Source of the DNA: Neoroseomonas alkaliterrae
GTDB lineage: Bacteria; Pseudomonadota; Alphaproteobacteria; Acetobacterales; Acetobacteraceae
Reading direction: 5' to 3'
DNA: 64,000 nucleotides
Assembly (NCBI RefSeq): GCF_014199195.1
Contig: NZ_JACIJE010000007.1
Coordinates: 1 to 64,000, forward strand
Part shown: one piece after another, positions 25,950-33,815 of the stretch
Numbering within the stretch: the stretch's first letter is position 1
How the letters are laid out: each line of letters begins with the position of its first letter
Made by a program: the position numbers and the translations under genes
The notes under the pieces: generated by a model
The model's database searches: none
Seen by the model: the letters and a program-made list of their open reading frames with translations, nothing else
What the model was told of the DNA's origin: nothing

Positions 25950-26573
25950 TCAGCGCAACAGCGCGTCCACCGGGCCGAAGCCGCGGCGGTGGTGCGGACA
26001 GGGCCCGAGCCTCGCCAGCGCCTCGCGATGCGCGGCCGTCGGGTATCCGGCATGGCGCGCGAAGCCGTAGCCCGGCCAGCGCGCATCGAGCCGCGCCATG
26101 GCCCTGTCGCGCGTGACCTTCGCGAGGATCGAGGCCGCGGCGATGGACAGCGAGATCCCGTCCCCGCCCACCACGCAGCGCGTGGGGCAGGGCAGGCGCG
26201 GCGGCTGGTTGCCGTCCACCAGCGCGAGGTCCGGCCGCGCGGGCAGGCGCGCGACGGCGCGCGCCATGGCGAGATGGGTCGCGCGCAGGATGTCGAGCCG
26301 CCCGATCTCGGCGGCCGAGGCGGCGGCGATGGCGGCGGCGAGCACGCCCTCGCGCGCGGCCTCGCGCAGCGCGGCCGCGGCGGCCGCGCGCCGCGCCGCG
26401 CTCAGGCGCTTGGAATCGTCGAGCAGCGCGACGAGCGCCGCCGGCGGGGCGCGCAGGAAGGCCACCGCCGCCGCGACCACCGGCCCGGCGAGCGGCCCGC
26501 GCCCGGCTTCGTCCACGCCGGCGACAAGGCCGTGGCCGGCTTCGAGGGTGAGGTCGGGGCGCGCGCGACTCAT
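25950..26573 (-). CDS. rnhB: ribonuclease HII
   Basis: The 207-aa enzyme has the RNase HII signature '[20 protein letters not shown]' at 18-37, with catalytic Asp21 and Glu22. '[13 protein letters not shown]' follows with the third acidic residue, and '[19 protein letters not shown]' with '[19 protein letters not shown]' near the end. It cuts RNA in RNA-DNA hybrids and at misincorporated ribonucleotides. It precedes ccrM by about 100 bases on the same strand. Confidence 0.95.
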   Translation of the reverse strand: MSRARPDLTLEAGHGLVAGVDEAGRGPLAGPVVAAAVAFLRAPPAALVALLDDSKRLSAARRAAAAAALREAAREGVLAAAIAAASAAEIGRLDILRATHLAMARAVARLPARPDLALVDGNQPPRLPCPTRCVVGGDGISLSIAAASILAKVTRDRAMARLDARWPGYGFARHAGYPTAAHREALARLGPCPHHRRGFGPVDALLR

Positions 26574-26661
26574 CGCGCGGAGCCTACCACGCCCCCCGGT
26601 TTCACGGGTGCGCGCGGCGGCGGTAGGCTGCACCAGACCGGCACGGCGGAGCACCAGGCGG

Positions 26662-27738
26662 ATGAACGGCAGCGGCCCCCAGACCATGCGCGCGGAGGCC
26701 TTCTGCGCCCGCTTCGGCCTCAGGCTTCCCATCCTGCTCGCGCCCATGGCCGGCGTGCCGGCCCCCGCGCTCTCGGCCGCCATCGCCTCGGCCGGCGGGA
26801 TGGGCGCGGTGGGCGCGCTGATGATGACGCCGGAGGCGATCGCGGACTGGGCGCGCGCCTTCCGCGCGGCGTCGAATGGCGGATTCCAGGCCAATCTCTG
26901 GATCCCCGACCCGCCGCCCGCGCGCGACACGGCGCGGGAGGCCGCGATGGCCGAGTTCCTCGCCCGCCACGGCCCGCGCCCGGCCATTCCCGAACCGCCC
27001 TTCCTGCCGGATTTCGAGGCGCAATGCCGCGCCATCCTCGACGTGCGGCCGGCCGTGATCTCCTCGATCATGGGCGTCTTCCCCGAATGGATGGTCGCCG
27101 AGGCCAAGGCGCGCGGCATCGCCTGGTTCGCCACCGCGACCACGCTGGCCGAGGCGCGGGAGGCGGTGGAAGCCGGGGCGGATGCGATCGTGGCCCAGGG
27201 TGCGGAGGCCGGCGGGCATCGCGGCGCCTTCGACGCGGCGGCGGCCGAGGCGCAATTGACCGGCGGCCTCGCGCTGATCCCGCGCCTCGCGGATGCGCTG
27301 GAGGTGCCGGTGATCGCCACCGGCGGCATCGCGGATGCGCGCGGCATCGCCGCGGCGCTCACGCTTGGGGCGAGCGCGGTGCAGATCGGCACCGGCTTCC
27401 TGCGCTGCCCGGAAGCGGCGATCCACCCCGCCTGGGCCGAGGCGATCGGCGCAGCGGAGCCGGAAGGCACGATGCTGACGCGCGTCTTCTCCGGCCGGCT
27501 CGGGCGCGGGATCGGCAATGCGGTGGTGCGCGCCGCGGCCGCGGCCGGCGCGCCGCCGCCCGCGCCCTATCCCGTGCAGCGCGCCCTCTTCGGCCCGGTG
27601 CGCGCGGCGGCCGAGAAGGCCGGCAACCCGGATGCGATGCAGATGTGGGCCGGGCAGGGGGCGCGCCTTGCCGCGGCGGAACCGGCCGGGACGCTGGCCG
27701 CGCGGCTGTGGCAGGAGGCGCGGGCGCTGCTGCCGTGA
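26662..27738 (+). CDS. nitronate monooxygenase (2-nitropropane dioxygenase family)
   Basis: The 358-aa FMN TIM-barrel protein has '[19 protein letters not shown]' with FMN-contact residues, '[18 protein letters not shown]' with the catalytic-type His, and '[19 protein letters not shown]' plus '[17 protein letters not shown]' for phosphate binding. It oxidises alkyl nitronates such as propionate-3-nitronate. ATG 26662 and ATG 26686 are both plausible starts. It is divergent from rnhB and stands alone. Confidence 0.92.
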   Translation: MNGSGPQTMRAEAFCARFGLRLPILLAPMAGVPAPALSAAIASAGGMGAVGALMMTPEAIADWARAFRAASNGGFQANLWIPDPPPARDTAREAAMAEFLARHGPRPAIPEPPFLPDFEAQCRAILDVRPAVISSIMGVFPEWMVAEAKARGIAWFATATTLAEAREAVEAGADAIVAQGAEAGGHRGAFDAAAAEAQLTGGLALIPRLADALEVPVIATGGIADARGIAAALTLGASAVQIGTGFLRCPEAAIHPAWAEAIGAAEPEGTMLTRVFSGRLGRGIGNAVVRAAAAAGAPPPAPYPVQRALFGPVRAAAEKAGNPDAMQMWAGQGARLAAAEPAGTLAARLWQEARALLP

Positions 27739-27784
27739 GGGAAGGTCGGAGCGAACGCCCCCGGCCTTCCGCGCCCGCGCCCGT

Positions 27785-29005
27785 TCACCGCCCCGCCCCG
27801 CGCGGCAGCAGCAGCCAGCCGGCCAGCCCGGCCAGCAGCGCCGCCCCCAGCACTGCGAAACCCGCCCGATAGGCCGCTTCCGGCCGCGCCCCCGCGACTT
27901 CCGGGAACAGCCCCACCACCGCCCCCACCAGCAGCGGCAGCAGCGCCGAGCCCAGAACCTGCGCGAGGTTCACCGTCGTCGCCCCGCGCCCGATGAGGTG
28001 GTCCGGGAACAGGGACCGCGCCTCGGCCACCACCAGCACCGGGAAGGCCGAGAACAGCACCAGCAGCACGAGCAGCGCCAACGCCAGGCCGAGCGGCGCG
28101 CCCGGCAGCAGCGCGAGGCCGAGGAGCACGCCCGCCGCCAGCCCCGCGCCCCAGGCCACGATCGGCCGCCGCGAGCCGATGCGGCGTTCGAGCGGACCGA
28201 TGGCCAGCAGCCCCACCGGCATGGCCAGCCCCATTGCCGCCAGCGCCCAGCCCCGCCCCGCCGCATCGAGCCCATGCACATCGGCGAGATACGGCCCCGC
28301 CCAGAGCCCCAGCACCGTCGCCGCCGCCGCATAGCCCACGAGGTGCATCGCGAGCACCCGCGGCAGGCCGGGCAGGCGCCAGATCGAGGCCTGGCCCGCC
28401 AGCGCCTCGCGCAGCGTCTCGGCCTTGCGCGGCGGGGCAGGGCGGCCGGGCGGGTCGTCCCGCACCAGCCGCCACCACAGGATGCCGCAGGCCCCGGTCA
28501 GCAGCGCCGAGGCGCCGAGCGCCGCCCGCCAGCCGAGCAGCCCCGCCGCCGCCCCGAGCGGCGCGCCGGCCAGCAGGATGCCCGCCTGCGAGATGGCGAA
28601 GACGCGGCTGAGCGCCGCCGTCATCTCCGCCCCCTGATGCCAGCGCGCGCAGAGCACCACCGCCGCCATGAAGGACGCCGCCGAGCCGAGGCCAAGCAGG
28701 AAGCGCGCCGCCAGCAGCCCCGGCCCGTCCGTCGCGAAGGCCTGCCAGGCCGCGCCCGCCACCGCGAGGCCTGTCAGCCCCGCCACGACGCGCCGCGGCC
28801 CGATGCGGTCGAGCGCGATGCCCACGGGGATCTGCGCGGCCAGCAGCGCGGCGAAGAACATCCCGTTCGCCGCGCCCAGCAGGGCCGGGCTCAGGGCGAG
28901 TTCCGCCGTCACCTCCGGCGCGATGACGCCGAGCGCCGCGCGGTGGAACTGGCTGAGCCCCGTCATGGCCGCAAGCGCGAGCATCAGCGCGGCGGCGGCG
29001 CTCAT
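27785..29005 (-). CDS. MFS transporter
   Basis: The 406-aa membrane protein has about twelve hydrophobic segments. Landmarks are 'GIALDRIGPRRVVAGLTGLA' in the loop between helices 2 and 3 and 'ARFLLGLGSAASFMAAVVLC' in helix 4. The substrate is unknown. Its start overlaps the upstream ArsR-type regulator stop (ATGA), so the regulator probably controls it. It differs from the MFS protein at 9492-10724 but shares the N-terminal pattern. Confidence 0.88.
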   Translation of the reverse strand: MSAAAALMLALAAMTGLSQFHRAALGVIAPEVTAELALSPALLGAANGMFFAALLAAQIPVGIALDRIGPRRVVAGLTGLAVAGAAWQAFATDGPGLLAARFLLGLGSAASFMAAVVLCARWHQGAEMTAALSRVFAISQAGILLAGAPLGAAAGLLGWRAALGASALLTGACGILWWRLVRDDPPGRPAPPRKAETLREALAGQASIWRLPGLPRVLAMHLVGYAAAATVLGLWAGPYLADVHGLDAAGRGWALAAMGLAMPVGLLAIGPLERRIGSRRPIVAWGAGLAAGVLLGLALLPGAPLGLALALLVLLVLFSAFPVLVVAEARSLFPDHLIGRGATTVNLAQVLGSALLPLLVGAVVGLFPEVAGARPEAAYRAGFAVLGAALLAGLAGWLLLPRGAGR

Positions 29006-29733
29006 GCGGTCGCGAGGCCGAGGCTCTCCCGCAGGCCGCGCGCGCCCTCGGGCGTGACGGCGATGCGGCGGCGGGCGAGGAGGTCGCCCTCGCCTACGGC
29101 GGGCAGCCGGCGCAGCCAGCCGCGGCCGAGCCAGGCGCGCGCGATCTCCCGCCCCAGCCCGCCGGCGAGATGCGGGCGGCGCTCGGACCAGTCCATGCAG
29201 TCGCGCGCGATGCAGCGATGCGCGGCGAAGCGCGGGGACCGCTCCGCCTCGCCGATCGCCACGCCGGTGGCGGCGAGCCGCGCGCGGCCTTCCGCCGTCG
29301 CGTCCCAGCCGCCCGGCGCGGGCGTCAGCCAGCCCTCGGCGACCAGCCGCGCATGCAGCGCGACGCCGAGCCGCCCGGCCAGGTGGTTCCAGCACAGCCG
29401 GGCCTCGCGCGCCGCCTCGCCATGCGTCCAGGCCCGGGCCGGGGCGATGCGCGCGGCGAGGCCGCCGAGCGTCTCGATCGCCGCCGCCACCTCCTCCGAC
29501 GCCAGGCGGTGGTAGCGGTGCCGGCCCTGGGCATGCACGGCGAGCAGCCCGCCATCGGCCATGCGCGCGAGGTGGCCGCTCGCCGTCGCCGCCGTCACGC
29601 CGGCGATGCGGGCGAGCTCGCCCGCGGTCAGCGCCTCGCCCGACATCAGGGCGGCGAGCATGCGCGCCCGCGCCGGGTCGGCCATCAGCGCGGCGGTGGC
29701 GGCGAGCGGGCCGGGGGCGGTGGGGTCGGTCAT
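29002..29733 (-). CDS. ArsR-family transcriptional regulator with C-terminal extension
   Basis: The 243-aa protein has a winged-helix HTH at residues about 15-80, 'EALTAGELARIAGVTAATAS' being the recognition region. A C-terminal domain of about 150 residues includes 'RLCWNHLAGRLGVALHARL' and 'HRCIARDCMDWSERRPHLAG'. The two cysteines in the last block and the conserved WSERRPHL segment recur in this long ArsR subfamily. The ligand is unknown. It is the first gene of a two-gene unit with the MFS transporter. Confidence 0.87.
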   Translation of the reverse strand: MTDPTAPGPLAATAALMADPARARMLAALMSGEALTAGELARIAGVTAATASGHLARMADGGLLAVHAQGRHRYHRLASEEVAAAIETLGGLAARIAPARAWTHGEAAREARLCWNHLAGRLGVALHARLVAEGWLTPAPGGWDATAEGRARLAATGVAIGEAERSPRFAAHRCIARDCMDWSERRPHLAGGLGREIARAWLGRGWLRRLPAVGEGDLLARRRIAVTPEGARGLRESLGLATA

Positions 29734-29862
29734 GGCCGCAGGCTAGCGCCGATCGGCCGCCGAGGCTTCGGCCCCGGGCGAAGCGCCGGACTGCGGCCCT
29801 TGCGCGTCAGGCCGGGCGAATCCGGCGCGCCGCGCCGTTGATCCGCCGCAAGCGGCCCGCCC

Positions 29863-30663
29863 TCAGCCCATCACGCCGAGGCTGCGCGCCAGCACATAGG
29901 CCGCGACCAGCAGGATCAGCCCGCCGAACACCTTGGTCAGCAGGCCGCGCCGCGCCGCGAGCCGCCGCCCGGCCCAGGTGCCGGCGATGCTGCCGATGAC
30001 GCCGCCACCCACGAAGATCGAGGCCAGCCGCCAGTCCACCAGCCCGGCCGCGGCGTAGCTGCCGGCGGTGGCAAGGCCGAAGGCGGTGACCGCGACGAGC
30101 GAGGTGCCGACCGCCTGCAGCATCGGCATGCCGGTGGCGAGGATCAGCCCCGGCACGATCAGGAAGCCGCCGCCGATGCCGAAGAAGCCCGACAGGCCGC
30201 CCACCGCGAGGCCGGTCGCCACCAGCATCGGCGCGTTGTCCCGGCCGAGGCGCACGCGCCGGTCCTCGCCCGGTTCGCGCCGGCGCAGCATCAGCACCGC
30301 GACCACGGCCATCATCACCGCGAAGGCGGCGAGCAGCGCCTGCCCGTCCACCATCTTGCCGAGCCGCGCGCCGCCCAGCGCGCCGATCACGCCCGCCCCG
30401 GCGAAGACCGAGGCGCAGGGCCAGCGCACATTGCCCGCCCGCGCGTGATTGACGAGCCCGGCCAGCGCATTCGCCGCCACCGCGACGGCGCTGGTGCCGA
30501 TGGCGACATGCGGCAGCGGCACGCCGACGAGATAGACGAGCAGCGGCACGGCGAGGATCGAGCCGCCGCCGCCGACAAGGCCGAGGGAGAAGCCGACCAG
30601 CCCCCCGGCCGCGGCGCCGAGGCCCGTCTGGAGGGCGGTGAGCGTCATCATGGCATGCACCAT
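29863..30663 (-). CDS. TSUP (TauE/SafE) family sulfite/anion exporter
   Basis: The 266-aa protein has about eight hydrophobic segments with the duplicated TSUP pattern: 'GFSLGLVGGGGSILAVPLLV' in the first half and 'GLSGFFGIGGGFLIVPGLIL' in the second. TSUP proteins export sulfite, sulfoacetate or other sulfur compounds. In this setting export of sulfite made by the sulfide-oxidation island is likely. The start may be ATG 30663, 30651 or 30648. It lies 59 bases after the rhodanese gene in the same operon. Confidence 0.9.
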   Translation of the reverse strand: MVHAMMTLTALQTGLGAAAGGLVGFSLGLVGGGGSILAVPLLVYLVGVPLPHVAIGTSAVAVAANALAGLVNHARAGNVRWPCASVFAGAGVIGALGGARLGKMVDGQALLAAFAVMMAVVAVLMLRRREPGEDRRVRLGRDNAPMLVATGLAVGGLSGFFGIGGGFLIVPGLILATGMPMLQAVGTSLVAVTAFGLATAGSYAAAGLVDWRLASIFVGGGVIGSIAGTWAGRRLAARRGLLTKVFGGLILLVAAYVLARSLGVMG

Positions 30664-30722
30664 CCCGCGCGCCGCGGCAGCCGGGCCGCGGCGCGCTCAC
30701 GAGGGCAGCGGAAAGGCCGGGC

Positions 30723-31262
30723 TCAGCCGGCGGCGGGCAGGGCGGCAGCGCGGTTCCAGGGCATCATGCGCAGCACGCGCGCGAGGCCGCAGGTGCCCGT
30801 GACACCCGCGAAGACCAGCCCCGCGCCGACGAAGCCCGCGAGCGCGAGGAACCAGGGCGAGGCCAGCACGCCGAGCAGCACGCCCGCCACCACCATCGAA
30901 CCCGCCGCGATCTGCACCTGGCGCATCAGCTCGAGCGGCTGGCGGCGATCCTCGGCGACCGGCAGGCCGGCCCGCTTCCAGGCATCGAGCCCGCCCTCGA
31001 CGACATAGGCCTCGCACGCGCCCGCCTTGGCGGCGAGGCGCGCGGCATGGCCCGCCGTGCGCGCGCCGGAGCGGCAGTGGAACAGCACGGGCTTGCCCTC
31101 GTGCAGCGCGAGCTCGGCCTCCTCGAGGCGGGAGAGCGGCAGGTTGCGCGCTCCGGGGATGCGCGCGCGGGCGTGCTCGTCGGGCTCGCGCACATCCACG
31201 AGCGTGGCGCACTCCTCGCGCAGCAGGCGGGCGGCTTCCTCGGGGGTTATGGTCTTCAGCAT
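30723..31262 (-). CDS. YgaP-like membrane rhodanese (rhodanese + DUF2892)
   Basis: The 179-aa protein has a rhodanese domain at residues 1-105 with active-site loop 'LFHCRSGARTAGHAARLA', the Cys carrying persulfide. Two membrane helices and the DUF2892 ending 'GTCGLARVLRMMPWNR' follow. Membrane rhodaneses of the YgaP type handle sulfane sulfur at the inner membrane. I chose ATG 31262 because GGAGAGA precedes it. It sits between the SqrR/BigR-like repressor (18 bases upstream) and the TSUP exporter. Confidence 0.92.
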   Translation of the reverse strand: MLKTITPEEAARLLREECATLVDVREPDEHARARIPGARNLPLSRLEEAELALHEGKPVLFHCRSGARTAGHAARLAAKAGACEAYVVEGGLDAWKRAGLPVAEDRRQPLELMRQVQIAAGSMVVAGVLLGVLASPWFLALAGFVGAGLVFAGVTGTCGLARVLRMMPWNRAAALPAAG

Positions 31263-31280
31263 GATCCGTCTCTCCGGCAA

Positions 31281-31607
31281 TCAGGCGCGCGGGGCGCAGT
31301 AGAGGTCGTGAAGGAGGCCCATCACCGCCACGACGCGCGGATCGGCCAGGCGGTAATGCACCGCCTGCGCCTCCCGCCGCGTGGCCACCAGCCCCTCCTC
31401 GCGCAGCCGCGCGAGGTGCTGCGAGAGCGCCGGCTGCGACAGCCCGAGGGCGGCGGCGAGCGCGTTCACCGTCATCTCCCCGCGCTGCGCGAGATGGCAG
31501 AGCAGGACGAGGCGGTTCTCGTTGCCGAGAAGATGCAGCAGCCGCGCCGCCGAACCGGCATTCTCGCGGAGCTCGGCAAGGCCGTCGGGGCTGGTGACGG
31601 CGGTCAT
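31281..31607 (-). CDS. SqrR/BigR-like sulfane-sulfur-responsive ArsR repressor
   Basis: The 108-aa winged-helix protein has 'MTVNALAAALGLSQPALSQH' as the recognition region. It holds exactly two cysteines, Cys37 (in 'RLVLLCHLAQRG') and Cys104 (in 'LLHDLYCAPRA'). Paired cysteines at these places form the polysulfide bridge in Rhodobacter SqrR and Xylella BigR. It should repress its own operon and the divergent ETHE1 gene until sulfide or persulfide rises. GAAGGA precedes the ATG. The assignment is by motif and neighbourhood. Confidence 0.88.
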   Translation of the reverse strand: MTAVTSPDGLAELRENAGSAARLLHLLGNENRLVLLCHLAQRGEMTVNALAAALGLSQPALSQHLARLREEGLVATRREAQAVHYRLADPRVVAVMGLLHDLYCAPRA

Positions 31608-31694
31608 GATGGTCCGGTCCTTCTATTCAGTTGCACTTATTTAGAGAAGTCTTATATGAAAGGCAAGCCTGAAACGACAGCCAGGGAACACGCC
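31608..31694. promoter_or_regulatory. divergent AT-rich promoter/operator of the sulfide island
   Basis: This is the only strongly AT-rich patch in several kilobases, about 31620-31660. A TTGCAC at 31631 and a TATATG at 31653 are spaced 16 bases and could drive the ETHE1 gene. The opposite strand drives the repressor operon. The repressor operator should lie here; I could not define a clean palindrome by eye. Confidence 0.5.
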
Positions 31695-32585
31695 ATGACC
31701 AAGCCCGAGATCCGCGCCTTCTTCGACGAGCCGACCAACACCGTCTCCTACCTGGTCTGGGACCCTGCCACGAAGGAAGGGGCGGTGATCGACCCCGTGC
31801 TCGACTGGGACAACCGCTCGGGCACCGCGGATACCGCCTTCGCCGACCGCATCCTCGCCGCCGCGGCGCAGGAGGGGGTGGCGATCCGCCACGTGCTCGA
31901 GACCCACGCCCATGCCGACCACCTGACGGCCGCGCCCTACATCAAGGCGAAGACCGGCGCGCCGATCGGCATCGGCGAGCACATCCGCGAGGTGCAGCGC
32001 ATCTTCCGCCCCGTCTTCGACGCGCAGGACCTCAAGCCCGAGGGCGGCGACTTCGACCGGCTGTTCAAGGACGGCGAGCGCTTCGCCATCGGCAGCCTCG
32101 AGGTCGAGGTGATCCACACCCCCGGCCACACACCGGCCTGCGTGGCCTACCGCATCGGCGATGACGTCTTCGTGGGCGACACGCTCTTCATGCACGATTA
32201 CGGCACCGCGCGGGCGGATTTCCCGGGCGGGGATGCGCGCATGCTCTACCGTTCCATCAAGCGCCTGCTCGCCCTGCCGCCCGAGACGCGGCTGTGGATG
32301 TGCCACGACTACAAGGCGCCCGGGCGCGACACCTATGCCTGGCAGTCCACCGTGGCCGAGCAGCGCGCGCACAACCCGCATGTGAAGGACGGCATCACGG
32401 AGGAGGAGTTCGTCGCCTTCCGCACGACGCGCGACAAGGACCTCGCCGCGCCCCTGCTGCTGCTGCCCTCGATCCAGGTGAACATCCGCGCCGGCCGCTT
32501 CCCCGAGGCCGAGGAGAACGGCGTGCGCTACCTGCGCGTGCCGGTGCGGGCGAAGAACCCGGCCGCGGTCGCGCCCGGCGCCTGA
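31695..32585 (+). CDS. ETHE1-like persulfide dioxygenase (MBL fold)
   Basis: The 296-aa metallo-beta-lactamase protein has the iron-site motif 'LETHAHADHLTAAPYIK', 'EVEVIHTPGHTPACVAYRIG' and 'VGDTLFMHDYGTARADFPGG'. The 'CHDY' block near residue 203 places it in the ETHE1/Blh group, which oxidises glutathione persulfide to sulfite. It is cytosolic. I chose ATG 31695, with CAGGGA upstream; an ATG at 31656 falls on the probable -10. It has no DUF442 domain fused, unlike BigR-linked Blh of some species. Sulfite product would be exported by the TSUP protein. Confidence 0.92.
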   Translation: MTKPEIRAFFDEPTNTVSYLVWDPATKEGAVIDPVLDWDNRSGTADTAFADRILAAAAQEGVAIRHVLETHAHADHLTAAPYIKAKTGAPIGIGEHIREVQRIFRPVFDAQDLKPEGGDFDRLFKDGERFAIGSLEVEVIHTPGHTPACVAYRIGDDVFVGDTLFMHDYGTARADFPGGDARMLYRSIKRLLALPPETRLWMCHDYKAPGRDTYAWQSTVAEQRAHNPHVKDGITEEEFVAFRTTRDKDLAAPLLLLPSIQVNIRAGRFPEAEENGVRYLRVPVRAKNPAAVAPGA

Positions 32586-32590
32586 TGGCC

Positions 32591-32614
32591 GCCGGGCGAG
32601 GCCCTTCGCCCGGC
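32591..32614. terminator. hairpin between convergent ETHE1 and aminotransferase genes
   Basis: Arms GCCGGGCGA (32591-32599) and TCGCCCGGC (32606-32614) pair perfectly around a six-base loop in a 66-base convergent gap. No U-tract is present, but the position fits termination of both transcripts. Confidence 0.45.
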
Positions 32615-32651
32615 CGCGCGAGCCCTGACGGAGAGGCCCCGCCGCGCCCGC

Positions 32652-33815
32652 CTACCGCCCGAGCCAGGCGGCGAGGCGGGCCGGCGCCTCGGCCATCTCC
32701 TCCTCCCGCCCGCAATAGGAGAGGCGCAGGAAGCGGCTGCCGCGCTCGCGGTCGAAGTCGAGGCCGGTGGTCGCGGCGATGCCGGCGTGTTCCAGCATCT
32801 CGGCGCAGAAGCGCGCGCTGTCGTTGGTCAGGTGCCCCACGTCGCACCAGAGGTAGAAGGCGCCGTCGGCGGCCGCGATGCTGGTGAAGCCCGCCTTGGG
32901 CAGCCCTTCGAGCAGCGCGGCGCGGCTGCGGGCATAGGCGGCCTTGTTGGCCTCCAGCTCCTCGGTGCAGTCCATCGCGGCCTCGGCCGCCACCTGGGCG
33001 ATGTGCGGGGCGCTGATGAACATGTTCTGCGCGAGGCACTCGACCGGGCGGACCAGGTCCTCGGGCAGCACCAGCCAGCCGATGCGCCAGCCGGTCATGG
33101 ACCAGTATTTCGAGAAGGAGTTGACCACCACCGCGCTGTCGCTGAAGGCCGCGGCCGTGCTCTCGGCCACCGTGCCCCAGGTCAGGCCGTGATAGATCTC
33201 GTCGCTGATCAGCCGCACGCCGCTGGCGTGGCACCAGCGCGCGATGGCCGCGAGCTCCCCGGGCGCGAGCATGGTGCCCGCGGGGTTGCAGGGGCTCGCG
33301 ACGATCAGGCCCTCGGGGCGCGGGTCCATCCTCTCCAGCATCGCGAGCGTCGGCTGGAAGCGCGTCGCGGCGTCGCAGGGCAGCAGCACGGGCCGCATCC
33401 CGAGCGCGGTCAGGATGTTCGCATAGGGCGGGTAGAAGGGCGCGGCCATGGCCACGCGGTCGCCGGGATCGAAGGCGGCGAGGAAGGCGAGCGGGAACGC
33501 CCCCGAGGCGCCGACCGTCACCGCGATGCGCGCCTCGGTCACCGCCACGCCGTAGTGCTCGGCATAGTGACGGGCGATGCGCGCGCGCAGGGAGCGCAGG
33601 CCGAAGGCCTCCGTGTAGCCCATGGGCGCGCCGGCCGAGAGGGCGCGGATCGCCGCCTCGGCCGCCCCGCGCGGGGCGCCGGTGCCGGGCTGGCCGACCT
33701 CCATGCGGATGATGCCCGGCGCGCCCGGCGGCAGGGCCGCGGCGCGCGCATTGGCCGCCGCGATCACGTCCATCACCAGGAAGGGCGGCGCATCCGCCGC
33801 CCGGCCGACCTTCAT
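32652..33815 (-). CDS. PLP-dependent class I/II aminotransferase
   Basis: The 387-aa fold-type I enzyme has 'IRMEVGQPGTGAPRGAAEAA', 'IVASPCNPAGTMLAPGELAA', 'LISDEIYHGLTWG' and the PLP-lysine segment 'VVNSFSKYWSMTGWRIGWLV' with Lys236. 'FLRLSYCGREEEMAEA' carries the substrate-carboxylate Arg region. It resembles the aspartate/aromatic aminotransferase-like group with no firm substrate. Its start is fused to the stop of the upstream gamma-glutamyltransferase-like gene (TGATG). Confidence 0.92.
   Translation of the reverse strand: MKVGRAADAPPFLVMDVIAAANARAAALPPGAPGIIRMEVGQPGTGAPRGAAEAAIRALSAGAPMGYTEAFGLRSLRARIARHYAEHYGVAVTEARIAVTVGASGAFPLAFLAAFDPGDRVAMAAPFYPPYANILTALGMRPVLLPCDAATRFQPTLAMLERMDPRPEGLIVASPCNPAGTMLAPGELAAIARWCHASGVRLISDEIYHGLTWGTVAESTAAAFSDSAVVVNSFSKYWSMTGWRIGWLVLPEDLVRPVECLAQNMFISAPHIAQVAAEAAMDCTEELEANKAAYARSRAALLEGLPKAGFTSIAAADGAFYLWCDVGHLTNDSARFCAEMLEHAGIAATTGLDFDRERGSRFLRLSYCGREEEMAEAPARLAAWLGR

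Noticed and set aside
31656-31694. An earlier ATG for the ETHE1 gene at 31656
   Set aside because: It overlaps the likely -10 region and lacks a ribosome site; ATG 31695 has one and matches the family start.
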